Shown here: in pieces, positions 16,194 through 23,493 of the stretch
How the letters are laid out: every line of letters begins with the position of its first letter
How positions within the stretch are numbered: the stretch's first letter is position 1
NCBI GenBank assembly: GCA_035540375.1
Contig: DATLGO010000030.1
Span: 1-34,911 of the forward strand
Length of the DNA: 34,911 nt
DNA from: Candidatus Thermoplasmatota archaeon
Lineage (GTDB): Archaea; Thermoplasmatota; SW-10-69-26; JACQPN01; JAJPHT01
Direction of reading: 5' to 3'
Made by a program: the position numbers and the translations under genes
Notes under the pieces: model-generated
What the model saw: only the letters and a program-made list of their open reading frames with translations
Database searches by the model: none
What the model was told of the DNA's origin: nothing

Positions 16194-17972
16194 ATGCTTC
16201 GCCGTGTCACCATCCTTGCTGTCCTCGCCGTCCTCGTCGCCGCGCCGTTCGCGGGCGCGGCCCAGAACCCCGAGATCCGCTCGGATTACAACGTTTACAC
16301 GGACCGCGAGATCGCCGAAGGCTTCAGCACGGCGCCCCTCGGGCAAGCGAATTGCGTCGCGGAAGCCGCCCGCGGCGGCGACGCGACGTGCCCGCTCGAG
16401 AGCGTCGGAGGCGTCGGAGCGCCGAGCGTGGGCGTCCGGATGCTCGACGCGGTGTACTTCTCCGAGGGTCCGGGCGACCCCGTGGGCGACGTCGGCGCCG
16501 TGCGCCGGGACGTCGAGTCCGTGCAGAGCGGCGGCGGCACAGGGCAGAGCAACAACCACTACGTCCTCGTCGCGGACGCCCAGCGCGGCATGAACCTCCA
16601 CCGCATGACCGGCGGCGCCGTGCCCGAGGTCATCCTGCCGGGGCGCGGCTCCTTCAGCGCCTGGTATGGTTACTGGTCGGATGCGAACGGGGACCAGATC
16701 ATCCAGGTCCACTGGGCGGGGCAGCACTCCGCCGCGAAGCCCAAGATCTCGAACGAATGGAAGTCTATCCCGTCGGCCCGCATCCCGGTCTGGGTCGAGC
16801 CCGGCTCGCACCCGATGCCGACCCACATGTACCGGCCCGATGCCTTCACGCCGGACTTCTACCTGAAGTATGTCTCCTCCGAGATCGCCTACCGGTCGGA
16901 AGGCGAGAATCAGTACGTCACGCACGTCATCTTCACCGACGGCTCGCTCTTCCAGGACGCCACGGTGACCACCGTGACGAATCCGTTCCTCGCGCCGAAC
17001 GGCCAGCGTCCCTACACGACCACGTCGGAGTCGCTCGTGGACGTGGACCGCTATTCGGCGGTCGCGTCGGGGCCGGTCGCCTCGCTCTACAGGGTGCTCG
17101 TGTCCCCGTGGACGAACGAGCTCGGAAGCCCGAGCGTCGGCTACTGCCCGAACGGGTGTCGCGTCGGGCCGTTCCAGGGCGACACGGAGGCGCATGGCCC
17201 CCTGCGCATGGTCACGTCCCAGCATTACGTCGGCTACCCGCAGGAGTCCCGCCCCGGAAGCCTTTCGAGCAACGCGGGACGCGATTTCACGAACGGCTAC
17301 ATGCCGTGGGTCGACCTCCTTCCGCTCTGGTCCCCCGTCGGCGGTCACGCCGCGACGCTTTCGGGTCCGATGCCGGGCCGCAACCCCGACGGATCGCAGA
17401 CGATGCTCCCCGGCGTCCTCTCGTTCGAGCTGTTCGCCGGCGTCTGGTTCGACATCAACGAGGACGGATTCATCGGGGCGGTCCGGACCCGCGAGGACCC
17501 CTACGAGAGCGGTACGCGGCCCATCGCGGACGACTACTACAACGCCCGCGGCGAATTCTTCGGCAGCTACCTCATGCAATCCGCGACGAACGCCCTGCGG
17601 CGGAACGAGATCAAGGTCCGCCTCACGCCCCTCACCGACTGGGGAAGCGGCGTCATTCCGCTCGATGGATACGGGAATCCGTGTCTGACGCTCACGTCCC
17701 AGATTCCGACCGGGCTCCAGAAGTGCGCGACGAACGGCATGGTGGTGACGGGCACGACCCCGATCGAAGTGGCGCTCGACCTCGACAACGGCGTCGTGGG
17801 CCGCTACGGCCTCTCGGGCATGATGCTGAAACCGACCTCGGTGTTCATGCCCGCCGGCTCGCCCGGCTTCGCCGTGTGCACGCCCGACCTGCACCTGCGC
17901 TACGAGGCGGGAGGCACGGCCACGGTGGAGACCCTCAACGACTGCGACGTCATCGCGGCGCGCGTCGACTGA
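16194..17972 (+). CDS. Secreted paired-cysteine family protein G
   Basis: 592 residues, the longest and most diverged member. The signal peptide is MLRRVTILAVLAVLVAAPFAGA. GQANC (Cys54), Cys66, YCPNGC, the extra pair PCLT...KC, and VCTP/DCDV make eight cysteines. NLHRMTGG, VILPGRGSFSAWYGYWSDANGDQ, NEW, WVEPGSHPMPT, TDGSLF, ESLVDVDRY, LSSNAGR and WFDINEDGFIG are recognisable. It contains insertions, among them a Gly/Ser/Asn stretch (SGGGTGQSNNHY) before the His motif. It is more Lys/Asn-rich than the others. The start ATG follows GGAGGC. It is transcribed alone and closes the array. Confidence 0.92.
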   Translation: MLRRVTILAVLAVLVAAPFAGAAQNPEIRSDYNVYTDREIAEGFSTAPLGQANCVAEAARGGDATCPLESVGGVGAPSVGVRMLDAVYFSEGPGDPVGDVGAVRRDVESVQSGGGTGQSNNHYVLVADAQRGMNLHRMTGGAVPEVILPGRGSFSAWYGYWSDANGDQIIQVHWAGQHSAAKPKISNEWKSIPSARIPVWVEPGSHPMPTHMYRPDAFTPDFYLKYVSSEIAYRSEGENQYVTHVIFTDGSLFQDATVTTVTNPFLAPNGQRPYTTTSESLVDVDRYSAVASGPVASLYRVLVSPWTNELGSPSVGYCPNGCRVGPFQGDTEAHGPLRMVTSQHYVGYPQESRPGSLSSNAGRDFTNGYMPWVDLLPLWSPVGGHAATLSGPMPGRNPDGSQTMLPGVLSFELFAGVWFDINEDGFIGAVRTREDPYESGTRPIADDYYNARGEFFGSYLMQSATNALRRNEIKVRLTPLTDWGSGVIPLDGYGNPCLTLTSQIPTGLQKCATNGMVVTGTTPIEVALDLDNGVVGRYGLSGMMLKPTSVFMPAGSPGFAVCTPDLHLRYEAGGTATVETLNDCDVIAARVD

Positions 17973-17989
17973 GGGAATCGGCCAGAAGC

Positions 17990-17995
17990 CTCAAG
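17990..17995 (+). promoter_or_regulatory. TATA-like element of the PPOX gene
   Basis: CTCAAG is centred 27.5 nt before the ATG at 18020, so a leaderless transcript is likely. Confidence 0.45.
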
Positions 17996-18019
17996 CGGCG
18001 CCCGGCGCGAGCGGACGCC

Positions 18020-18490
18020 ATGCGCGAGATGACGCACGAGGAGGTCCGCGCCTTCATCACCGGGAACCGATTCGGCTACCTCGGCCTCGCGGACGACGGA
18101 CGCGCCTACGTCATTCCGCTCTTCTACGCGTACGACGGGCGCACGTTCTGGTTCCACGCGAACCCGGGCCTCAAGGACGAGTACATCGCCCGCACGCGCG
18201 AGGCGTGCCTCACCGTCGTCCGCGCATGGAGCGAGGACGAATGGGAGAGCGTGATCGCGAGCGGCCCGATCAGGCCTGTCGACTTCCAGGAGGAGGCGGC
18301 GCGCGCGATGGACGCGCTCATGGCGGTCCCGATGCCGCCCGCCTACGGCGTCACGGAGCACGGCGAGCCGCGCCGCGCGGGCGAGCCCGGCTTCCGCTTC
18401 CTCAAGCTCGAGCCCGAGGTCATCACGGGACGCTCGAGCGCGCGTCCCCGGAACGCCGACGCGGACCGCATCGCGACGCGCGGGATGTGA
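18020..18490 (+). CDS. Pyridoxamine 5'-phosphate oxidase family flavin protein
   Basis: The 156-residue product fits the small FMN-binding split-barrel family (PPOX class, close to the NimA-like group). The order MTHEEVRAFITGNRFGYLGLADDGRAYVIPLFYAYDGRTFWFHA is typical: an N-terminal helix, a GYLG strand, then the P-x-x-Y/F barrel strands. The members reduce or bind flavin- or F420-type substrates; which one applies here is not visible. A long open frame extends upstream into gene G, but the ATG at 18020 with its TATA-like CTCAAG is the sensible start. The gene faces the thioesterase gene, with 47 bases between the two stops. Confidence 0.8.
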   Translation: MREMTHEEVRAFITGNRFGYLGLADDGRAYVIPLFYAYDGRTFWFHANPGLKDEYIARTREACLTVVRAWSEDEWESVIASGPIRPVDFQEEAARAMDALMAVPMPPAYGVTEHGEPRRAGEPGFRFLKLEPEVITGRSSARPRNADADRIATRGM

Positions 18491-18537
18491 CCGCAAAGCC
18501 GCGCGCCCGCGATGAGCACCACCGAAGGCCCCGAACC

Positions 18538-19011
18538 CTACCTTCCCTTCTCCTCCTTCTTCCGCGCCTCGCGCCGGTTGCGCGCTTCCTCGTAGAGGCG
18601 CTTCTCCTCCTCGGTCGCGGGGACGACGCGCGGGACGGGGACGGGCCGGTGGCGCTCGTTCAGCGCGACCATCGTGAGCCACGCGGTGCCCGTGTGCACG
18701 ACCTCGGCCGTGTCCATGTCCTCCGCGGTGATGTGGACCACGACGTCCATGCTCGTGCGGCCCGTGTGCGCGAGGATCGCGTCGAGCGTGAGCACGTTGC
18801 CCACGAAGACGGCCTCGTGGAAGTCCATGCGCTCCATGCGCGCCGTGACGACGTTGCGCCGGCAGTGGCGGTGCGCGACGATGCCCGCCACCTCGTCGAC
18901 GTACTTCATGATCGCGCCGCCGTGCACGTTCCCGCTCGGGTTCGCGTCGGTCGGCATCATGAGGCGAACCATGCGCGTCCGCGTCTCGCCCATCGGGCGC
19001 TCGCCGGTCAT
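18538..19011 (-). CDS. Acyl-CoA thioesterase, hotdog fold
   Basis: The 157-residue product matches the YciA/BACH-type acyl-CoA hydrolases. MPTDANPSGNVHGGAIMKYVDEVAG contains the conserved N-x-x-G-x-V-H/F-G-G and catalytic Asp region, followed by VTARMERMDFHEAVFVGN. A charged tail (EEEKRLYEEARNRREARKKEEKGR) is the usual lysine-rich end. It probably cleaves acyl-CoA to free acid in the cytoplasm. Start codons at 19032, 19011 and 18993 are all in frame; I prefer 19011, which leaves a short leader after the TATA box at about 19055. The promoter carries a perfect palindrome, so a repressor is likely. Confidence 0.85.
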   Translation of the reverse strand: MTGERPMGETRTRMVRLMMPTDANPSGNVHGGAIMKYVDEVAGIVAHRHCRRNVVTARMERMDFHEAVFVGNVLTLDAILAHTGRTSMDVVVHITAEDMDTAEVVHTGTAWLTMVALNERHRPVPVPRVVPATEEEKRLYEEARNRREARKKEEKGR

Positions 19012-19049
19012 GCTTCCCGCAAGCGGGCTCATGCTCCTGAATCCTTCGG

Positions 19050-19070
19050 AGTCTATACTGTCGCGACAGT
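19050..19070 (-). promoter_or_regulatory. Palindromic operator with TATA box, thioesterase promoter
   Basis: ACTGTCGCGACAGT (19057-19070) is a perfect 14-base palindrome. On the minus strand it runs directly into TATAGACTC, the only good TATA-like sequence before the thioesterase. A bound dimer would cover the BRE/TATA region. The decamer GTATAGACTC recurs in the phoU-like promoter at 23482-23491. Confidence 0.5.
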
Positions 19071-19163
19071 CCGAGCGGCGGGGCCAAGGCCGCGGAAGGC
19101 GACCTCGGGCCAGGAGCCCGGGCGCGAATCCTGCCCCCGACCCAGCCTCCCATCCCGGGTTCC

Positions 19164-21695
19164 TCATTTTTCCCGCGCGACGACCGCGAGGGGCCGCGCC
19201 CGCGGCGCGCTCCGGCGCCCGGCGCGGCGCTCGAGCGCGGCCGCGGCGACGACGAGCGTCATCCCGAAGGCCATGAGCGTGAGGCCGCTCCACACGAACG
19301 TCATGAGCGGGAGGACACGCACCTCGAAGGCCGCCGCCGTCACGCGGTCGCTCGAGAAACGCTCGAACGCGCCGGGCCGCGGCTCGACCCACCCGTCGTC
19401 CGCGGTGCGGAAGCGCGCGGGGTGCACGTAGACGTCCTCGAGGAGCGTCCGCTCGACGTGCAGGCGCGCGACGTATTGGCCGATGGGCGGAAGGTGGCTC
19501 CACTCGAGCGCGACGGGGAGCGTCGCGACGCGCGCGCCGTCGCGGGCGGCGTCGAGCTCGACGGCCACGCGCTCGGTGAAGCCGACGCCTTCACGGCTCT
19601 CGACGCCGGCGAACGTGAACGTCCAGGCGCCGACGGCCACCGTCTCGCCGGGCGCGACCTCCGCGAACGCGCCCGTCGCGGCGCCGTACGTGGAGACGGC
19701 GTAGCCGAGAAGGCCGAACACGAGCGCGAGGTGCGCGAGATGCATGCCCGCGTGGCGCAGGTTCGGCAGCGCCTCCGCGAACGTCCGGGTCCCGCTCGCC
19801 GAGCGCGCGAGGAGGACGGCCGCGACGGCGGCGAGCGGGAGCGCGGGTCCGGCGAGCGCGAGCCACGGCGCGAGGCGCGCGACGCGCGGGGCGGCGCCCG
19901 CGAGCGCGAGCGCGCTTGCGACGAAGGCGGCCGCCGCGAGGCCGAAGCCGAGGAGGAAGGCGCCGAGACCGCCGAGCGCGGTCGGCGGGTTCGACCAGAA
20001 GGCCATGTTCAAGATGGCGGCCGCGAGCGCGAGCGCGCCGCCGATGTCGCGCCGCCGCGACCCGCCGGGCGCGCGCGCCGCGACGAGCATGCGGAGGAAC
20101 GCGGCGACGGCGCCCGCGGCGAGGACGGGAAGCGCGAGCGCGACGACGGCGCGGTCGGGAAACGAGGCGAAGCCCGCAAGGCCGAGCAAGAGGCCGCCCG
20201 CCGCGAGCGCGAGCGCGCCGCGTCGCCCGAGGGTGCGCGAGGCGAGCGCGACGGTGAGGACCATCACGAGCGGGATCGCGACGAACGGCGCGCGCTCGTC
20301 GAACGGCGAGCGGTCGATCGCGTTCACGACCTGGAAGTTCACGATGAACGCGACCGCCGCGGCGAGGCCGAGGAGCGCGGCCGCGGCCGCGAGGAGCGCG
20401 CGTTGCGAGAGGATGTCCGGCATCGGCGCATCGCCGTCGCGCGCGAGATGCAGCGCGATCACGGGCCCCGCGAGGATCGCGAGCGCGAGGAGCCCGACGC
20501 CCTCCGCGGGACCGAGGAGCGGGAGCGCCGCCCCGGCTTCGAAAAGCGCGCCGAGCGCGAGGCGGGGATCGACGGCGGCGACGCCCGCCGCGAGGCCGAG
20601 CGCCCCCGCGACCGCGCGCGCCGGCAGCGCGAGCGGGCCTCCGCGGGAGGCCGCGAGGACGAGCGCGGCCGCGGTCACGAGCGCGGCCGCCGCGAGAAGC
20701 GCGGCGAAGAGCGCCGTGGGCTCGCTCGTCCCGACGAGCGCGAGCGTCCGCGCGAGCGGGTCGGGGTCGAAGCGGGTCGAGGGGTCCGTGAACGCGTGCA
20801 CGGAGACCCAGAGGCCCGAACGCGTCGCGAACGAGGCGAAGAGGGTGAGCCAGAAGGCCCCCGCAAGGAGCGTCGGCGCGGCGAGCGCGAGGTCGCCGAA
20901 GCGCTCGCGCGGTTTCGCGGCGTGGAGGAAGGCGGTGAGCGCGAGCCACGGCATCAGGTTCGCCGTTTCGACGGGGTCCCACGCCCAGAAGCCCCCGAAG
21001 GAAAGCGCGTAGTACGCCCAGAGCCCGCCGAGGCCGAGGCCGACCGTCGCGACGAGCCAAGCGGGACGCGCCCACGCGAAAGCGCGGGAGATCCAGGCGC
21101 CGTCTCCCGTGAGGAGGCCCGAAACGGCCGCCCCCGCGGCGACGAGGACGAGCGCGTACCCGACGAACTGGAGCGGCGGGTGGATGATCATGAGCGGCGT
21201 CACGAGGCTCTCGGGCATGCCGCGTCCCTCGGGCACGGCGGCGGCGAGCATCGGATCCGTGGGCGCGAAGAGGCCGTGCGCCGCGAGGGCAAGCGCGAAG
21301 GCCGCGGTGACGCCGACGACGAGCGCGCGCCAGGCATGGCGGAAAGCCGGCGACCCGCGCGGCGTTCGTGCCTCGACGAGGAGCGCGGCCGCCGCCGGGA
21401 GGGCCCAGAGGAGGAGCGTGCCCTCGCCGCCGGCCCAGAGGCCCGCGAGGCGGTAGTGCGGCGGGAAGCCGACCCACGTGTGGTCCCAGACGTACGCGAT
21501 CGAGAGGTCCGCGACGACGAAGGACGCGACGAGGGTTGCGAGGGCGAGCCCGAGGAAGGCGACGTGCGCGGCGAGCGCGCGGTCCGCGAGCCTCGCAAGC
21601 CCCAAGCGCCCGAGGGCCACGCCGGTCGAGGTGGCGACGGCGACGGCGCCCGCGAGCGCGGCGAGCGCGAGGACGGCGTCCCCGGGCGCGATCAC
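19164..21695 (-). CDS. ccmF: Cytochrome c heme lyase subunit CcmF
   Basis: The 843-residue multi-helix membrane protein belongs to the CcmF/CcsA heme-handling family. The tryptophan-rich motif GGFWAWDPVETANLMPWL is the WWD-type heme-binding segment, and WAGGEGTLLLW is the other conserved CcmF block. Likely heme ligands are the His residues in IIHPPLQFVGY, in TAFLHAAK and in the C-terminal HLAHLALVFGL. It ligates heme to apocytochrome c outside the membrane. It is longer than the usual 620-680 residues because of a Leu/Ala-rich middle and an extended external C-terminal domain. The GTG at 21695 overlaps the upstream stop codon as GTGA. No CcmA, B, C, E or H gene is visible here. Confidence 0.9.
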   Translation of the reverse strand: MIAPGDAVLALAALAGAVAVATSTGVALGRLGLARLADRALAAHVAFLGLALATLVASFVVADLSIAYVWDHTWVGFPPHYRLAGLWAGGEGTLLLWALPAAAALLVEARTPRGSPAFRHAWRALVVGVTAAFALALAAHGLFAPTDPMLAAAVPEGRGMPESLVTPLMIIHPPLQFVGYALVLVAAGAAVSGLLTGDGAWISRAFAWARPAWLVATVGLGLGGLWAYYALSFGGFWAWDPVETANLMPWLALTAFLHAAKPRERFGDLALAAPTLLAGAFWLTLFASFATRSGLWVSVHAFTDPSTRFDPDPLARTLALVGTSEPTALFAALLAAAALVTAAALVLAASRGGPLALPARAVAGALGLAAGVAAVDPRLALGALFEAGAALPLLGPAEGVGLLALAILAGPVIALHLARDGDAPMPDILSQRALLAAAAALLGLAAAVAFIVNFQVVNAIDRSPFDERAPFVAIPLVMVLTVALASRTLGRRGALALAAGGLLLGLAGFASFPDRAVVALALPVLAAGAVAAFLRMLVAARAPGGSRRRDIGGALALAAAILNMAFWSNPPTALGGLGAFLLGFGLAAAAFVASALALAGAAPRVARLAPWLALAGPALPLAAVAAVLLARSASGTRTFAEALPNLRHAGMHLAHLALVFGLLGYAVSTYGAATGAFAEVAPGETVAVGAWTFTFAGVESREGVGFTERVAVELDAARDGARVATLPVALEWSHLPPIGQYVARLHVERTLLEDVYVHPARFRTADDGWVEPRPGAFERFSSDRVTAAAFEVRVLPLMTFVWSGLTLMAFGMTLVVAAAALERRAGRRSAPRARPLAVVAREK

Positions 21696-22432
21696 GCGGC
21701 GCGCCTCCCGAACGCGACGAGCGCGGCCGCGAGGGCGCCGCCGAGCGCGAGCCCGGCCGCAAGACGCGCGGCATCCACCGTCCCGACGTAGCCGCGGGGC
21801 GCGGCGTCCGCCGAGGCCGCGGAAAGCCCGTGTTCCCCTTCGAGCCGGAGAAGGGCGAGATCCACCGTCCCGCACCCGTCGCACGCGGCGGGGCCGATGC
21901 GCTCCACGAGCACCGCGCGCGCGGACTGGCGCGTCGTGCGGTCGTCGTCGAGAGCGTGCGCGGCCGACTGGAGGACGACGCCATCGGGCCCGAGGGCCAC
22001 CACGACGACGGCGAGCGAAGCGGCGTCCCGCGGCGACACGGCGAAGCGGAACGTCGTCGCCGGATGGGCGTGCGCGGCGGGCGCGGCCGCGCGCGTCGCG
22101 AAGGTCCCTCTGTCCACGAGGCGCGCCTCGAGGGTGGCGTTCGCGCCCGAGGCGACGACGCGCACCTCCACGGCTTCGGCTCCGAGAAGGGAGGAGACGT
22201 CGAGCGAAACGCCGGGGGGGCGCTCGAGCGCGCGGCGCAGCGCCGCCGCGTAGGCCTCCGCGACCGCGTCCACGCCCGCGCCGGGGACGCCCGCGACGGT
22301 TTCCGCGCGGTCGAAGACAACCCCGAGTTCCCCGGCGCCCGTTGCGACGAAGGCCGCGCGGGGCGCGGCGTTCCCGGCGAGCCCCGCGCCCGCAAGCGCG
22401 AGGAGGACCGCGAGGGTCGCGAGGCGTCGCAT
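21692..22432 (-). CDS. Membrane-anchored protein with CDGC motif, cotranscribed with ccmF
   Basis: The 246-residue product has an N-terminal signal peptide (MRRLATLAVLLALAGAGLAG), an extracellular domain of about 180 residues and one C-terminal membrane helix (AARLAAGLALGGALAAALVAFG). CDGC near residue 185 is a possible thiol-disulfide or metal site. I do not recognise the domain. It precedes ccmF with a 4-base overlap, so a role in cytochrome c maturation, such as holding or reducing the apocytochrome as CcmH does, is a reasonable guess, but the LRCxxC motif of CcmH is absent. TTTAAA at 22457-22462 is 27.5 nt upstream, giving a leaderless start. Confidence 0.75.
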   Translation of the reverse strand: MRRLATLAVLLALAGAGLAGNAAPRAAFVATGAGELGVVFDRAETVAGVPGAGVDAVAEAYAAALRRALERPPGVSLDVSSLLGAEAVEVRVVASGANATLEARLVDRGTFATRAAAPAAHAHPATTFRFAVSPRDAASLAVVVVALGPDGVVLQSAAHALDDDRTTRQSARAVLVERIGPAACDGCGTVDLALLRLEGEHGLSAASADAAPRGYVGTVDAARLAAGLALGGALAAALVAFGRRAA

Positions 22433-22456
22433 CGTCCGCGCTAGGCGACGCCGCTC

Positions 22457-22462
22457 TTTAAA
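22457..22462 (-). promoter_or_regulatory. TATA box of the ccmF unit
   Basis: TTTAAA is centred 27.5 nt before the ATG at 22432 on the minus strand. It is among the most AT-rich hexamers in the region. Confidence 0.6.
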
Positions 22463-22538
22463 CGGTTTGCGTGGTGCCGCGAAATCCCCGCCGACACGGA
22501 GGGCGCGGCGCTATGAGGCGACCGGCGCCTCGCGGCGC

Positions 22539-23414
22539 ATGCGTCGTCTCCCCGCGCGCCCGCTCGCTTTCGCCTTCGCCCTCGCGCTCCTTGCGCCCTT
22601 CGTCGCCGCGGGGACCGAGGACACGTTCGATCCGAAGGGGACGAGCCCGATCGTCGAGGGCGGAGGGCCCGGGGCGGGGTGGGTCGCCCTCGAGGTCTCG
22701 ATGGCGGCGCATCGCACGCACGTCGAGGTCGTATCGTACAACATCGCGAGCCCGGGGCACGCGGCCATCGCGGCCTACGCGCCGAACGGGCGCCTCGCGG
22801 GCATGGCGCAGGTCATCAACAACGATGGCCGCTCGGAACTCGTCGTGGACGGCGCGATCCTTGGCGACCCGCTTGTCGAGACGAGCCTCCCGTCGATCGC
22901 GAATGGGTGGGGGGCCGCCGTCCGCTTCGAATACAACAGCGTTCCCGGCCAGGAAACAGGACAGACGGCGCGGCTCGTGCTCCTCGCTTCCGGCGGGGCG
23001 CGATGGGCCTGGGCTGTGCGGAGCGCGGGCCCGGCGGACGTTGCATCCGTCGAAGGCGACGCCATCCGGGCGTACGGGACAAGCGATTTCCGTGGAGCCG
23101 CCGACGTCATCGCGGCTGCGCGGCCCGCGGGCGCGCACGTGGCCGCGGCCTCGACGCTCGAAGTCCGGGGCCATCACACGATCGTCGGCACGTTCCATGC
23201 CGGGATCCTCGCGGCCTCGCACGCCATGCGGCTCGACGTCGACGGGACCTCGACATCGTGCCACTGTAGTTTCGGGTCGGCACGCTCCGCCGGCGGGTTT
23301 GCCCCGGGGGCGACGCACGTTTTCCACCTCACGGGCGGAGGCGCGGGGATGGGGAACATGCACCAGGTGTTCGTCGCCGCCGCCGACGTCCCGATCCCCT
23401 GGGGCTCCGGCTAA
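22539..23414 (+). CDS. Secreted protein of unknown function
   Basis: The 291-residue product begins with a signal peptide (MRRLPARPLAFAFALALLAPFVAAG). The rest is Gly/Ala/Val-rich, predicted mostly beta strand, with a single CHC motif near residue 245 (TSTSCHCSFGSA), which could bind metal or form a disulfide. No C-terminal anchor is seen. It shows none of the GQxNC, EPGSxP or DLDGDG signatures of the seven-gene family, so I do not group it there. CTATGA at 22511-22516, about 25 nt before the ATG, may be its TATA element. It is divergent from the ccmF unit. No function can be assigned. Confidence 0.75.
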   Translation: MRRLPARPLAFAFALALLAPFVAAGTEDTFDPKGTSPIVEGGGPGAGWVALEVSMAAHRTHVEVVSYNIASPGHAAIAAYAPNGRLAGMAQVINNDGRSELVVDGAILGDPLVETSLPSIANGWGAAVRFEYNSVPGQETGQTARLVLLASGGARWAWAVRSAGPADVASVEGDAIRAYGTSDFRGAADVIAAARPAGAHVAAASTLEVRGHHTIVGTFHAGILAASHAMRLDVDGTSTSCHCSFGSARSAGGFAPGATHVFHLTGGGAGMGNMHQVFVAAADVPIPWGSG

Positions 23415-23460
23415 AAGCTTGTATGCCCCTCTGGGCCCTTGTTCGTAGATTCAGCCTCAT

Positions 23461-23489
23461 GTCTATATATGAAATCGTGAGGTATAGAC
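23461..23489 (+). promoter_or_regulatory. Promoter with inverted repeat, phoU-like gene
   Basis: CTATATAT (23463-23470) is centred 27.5 nt before the GTG at 23494. GTCTATA (23461-23467) and TATAGAC (23483-23489) are perfect 7-base inverted arms. One covers the TATA box and the other sits just before the transcript start, a layout suited to repression, possibly by the gene's own AbrB-like domain. Confidence 0.55.
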
Positions 23490-23493
23490 TCTC

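Noticed and set aside
5598-17972. Multiheme cytochromes or S-layer proteins as identity of genes A-G
   Set aside because: No CxxCH heme sites are present, and there is no C-terminal membrane anchor or sorting motif typical of archaeal S-layer proteins.
19422-21791. 789-residue + strand open frame opposite ccmF
   Set aside because: It is an Arg/Glu-rich shadow of the CcmF gene with no recognisable fold; the minus strand carries the CcmF motifs.
22539-23414. Eighth member of the A-G family
   Set aside because: It is half the length and lacks GQxNC, EPGSxP, CPxxC and DxDGDG motifs.
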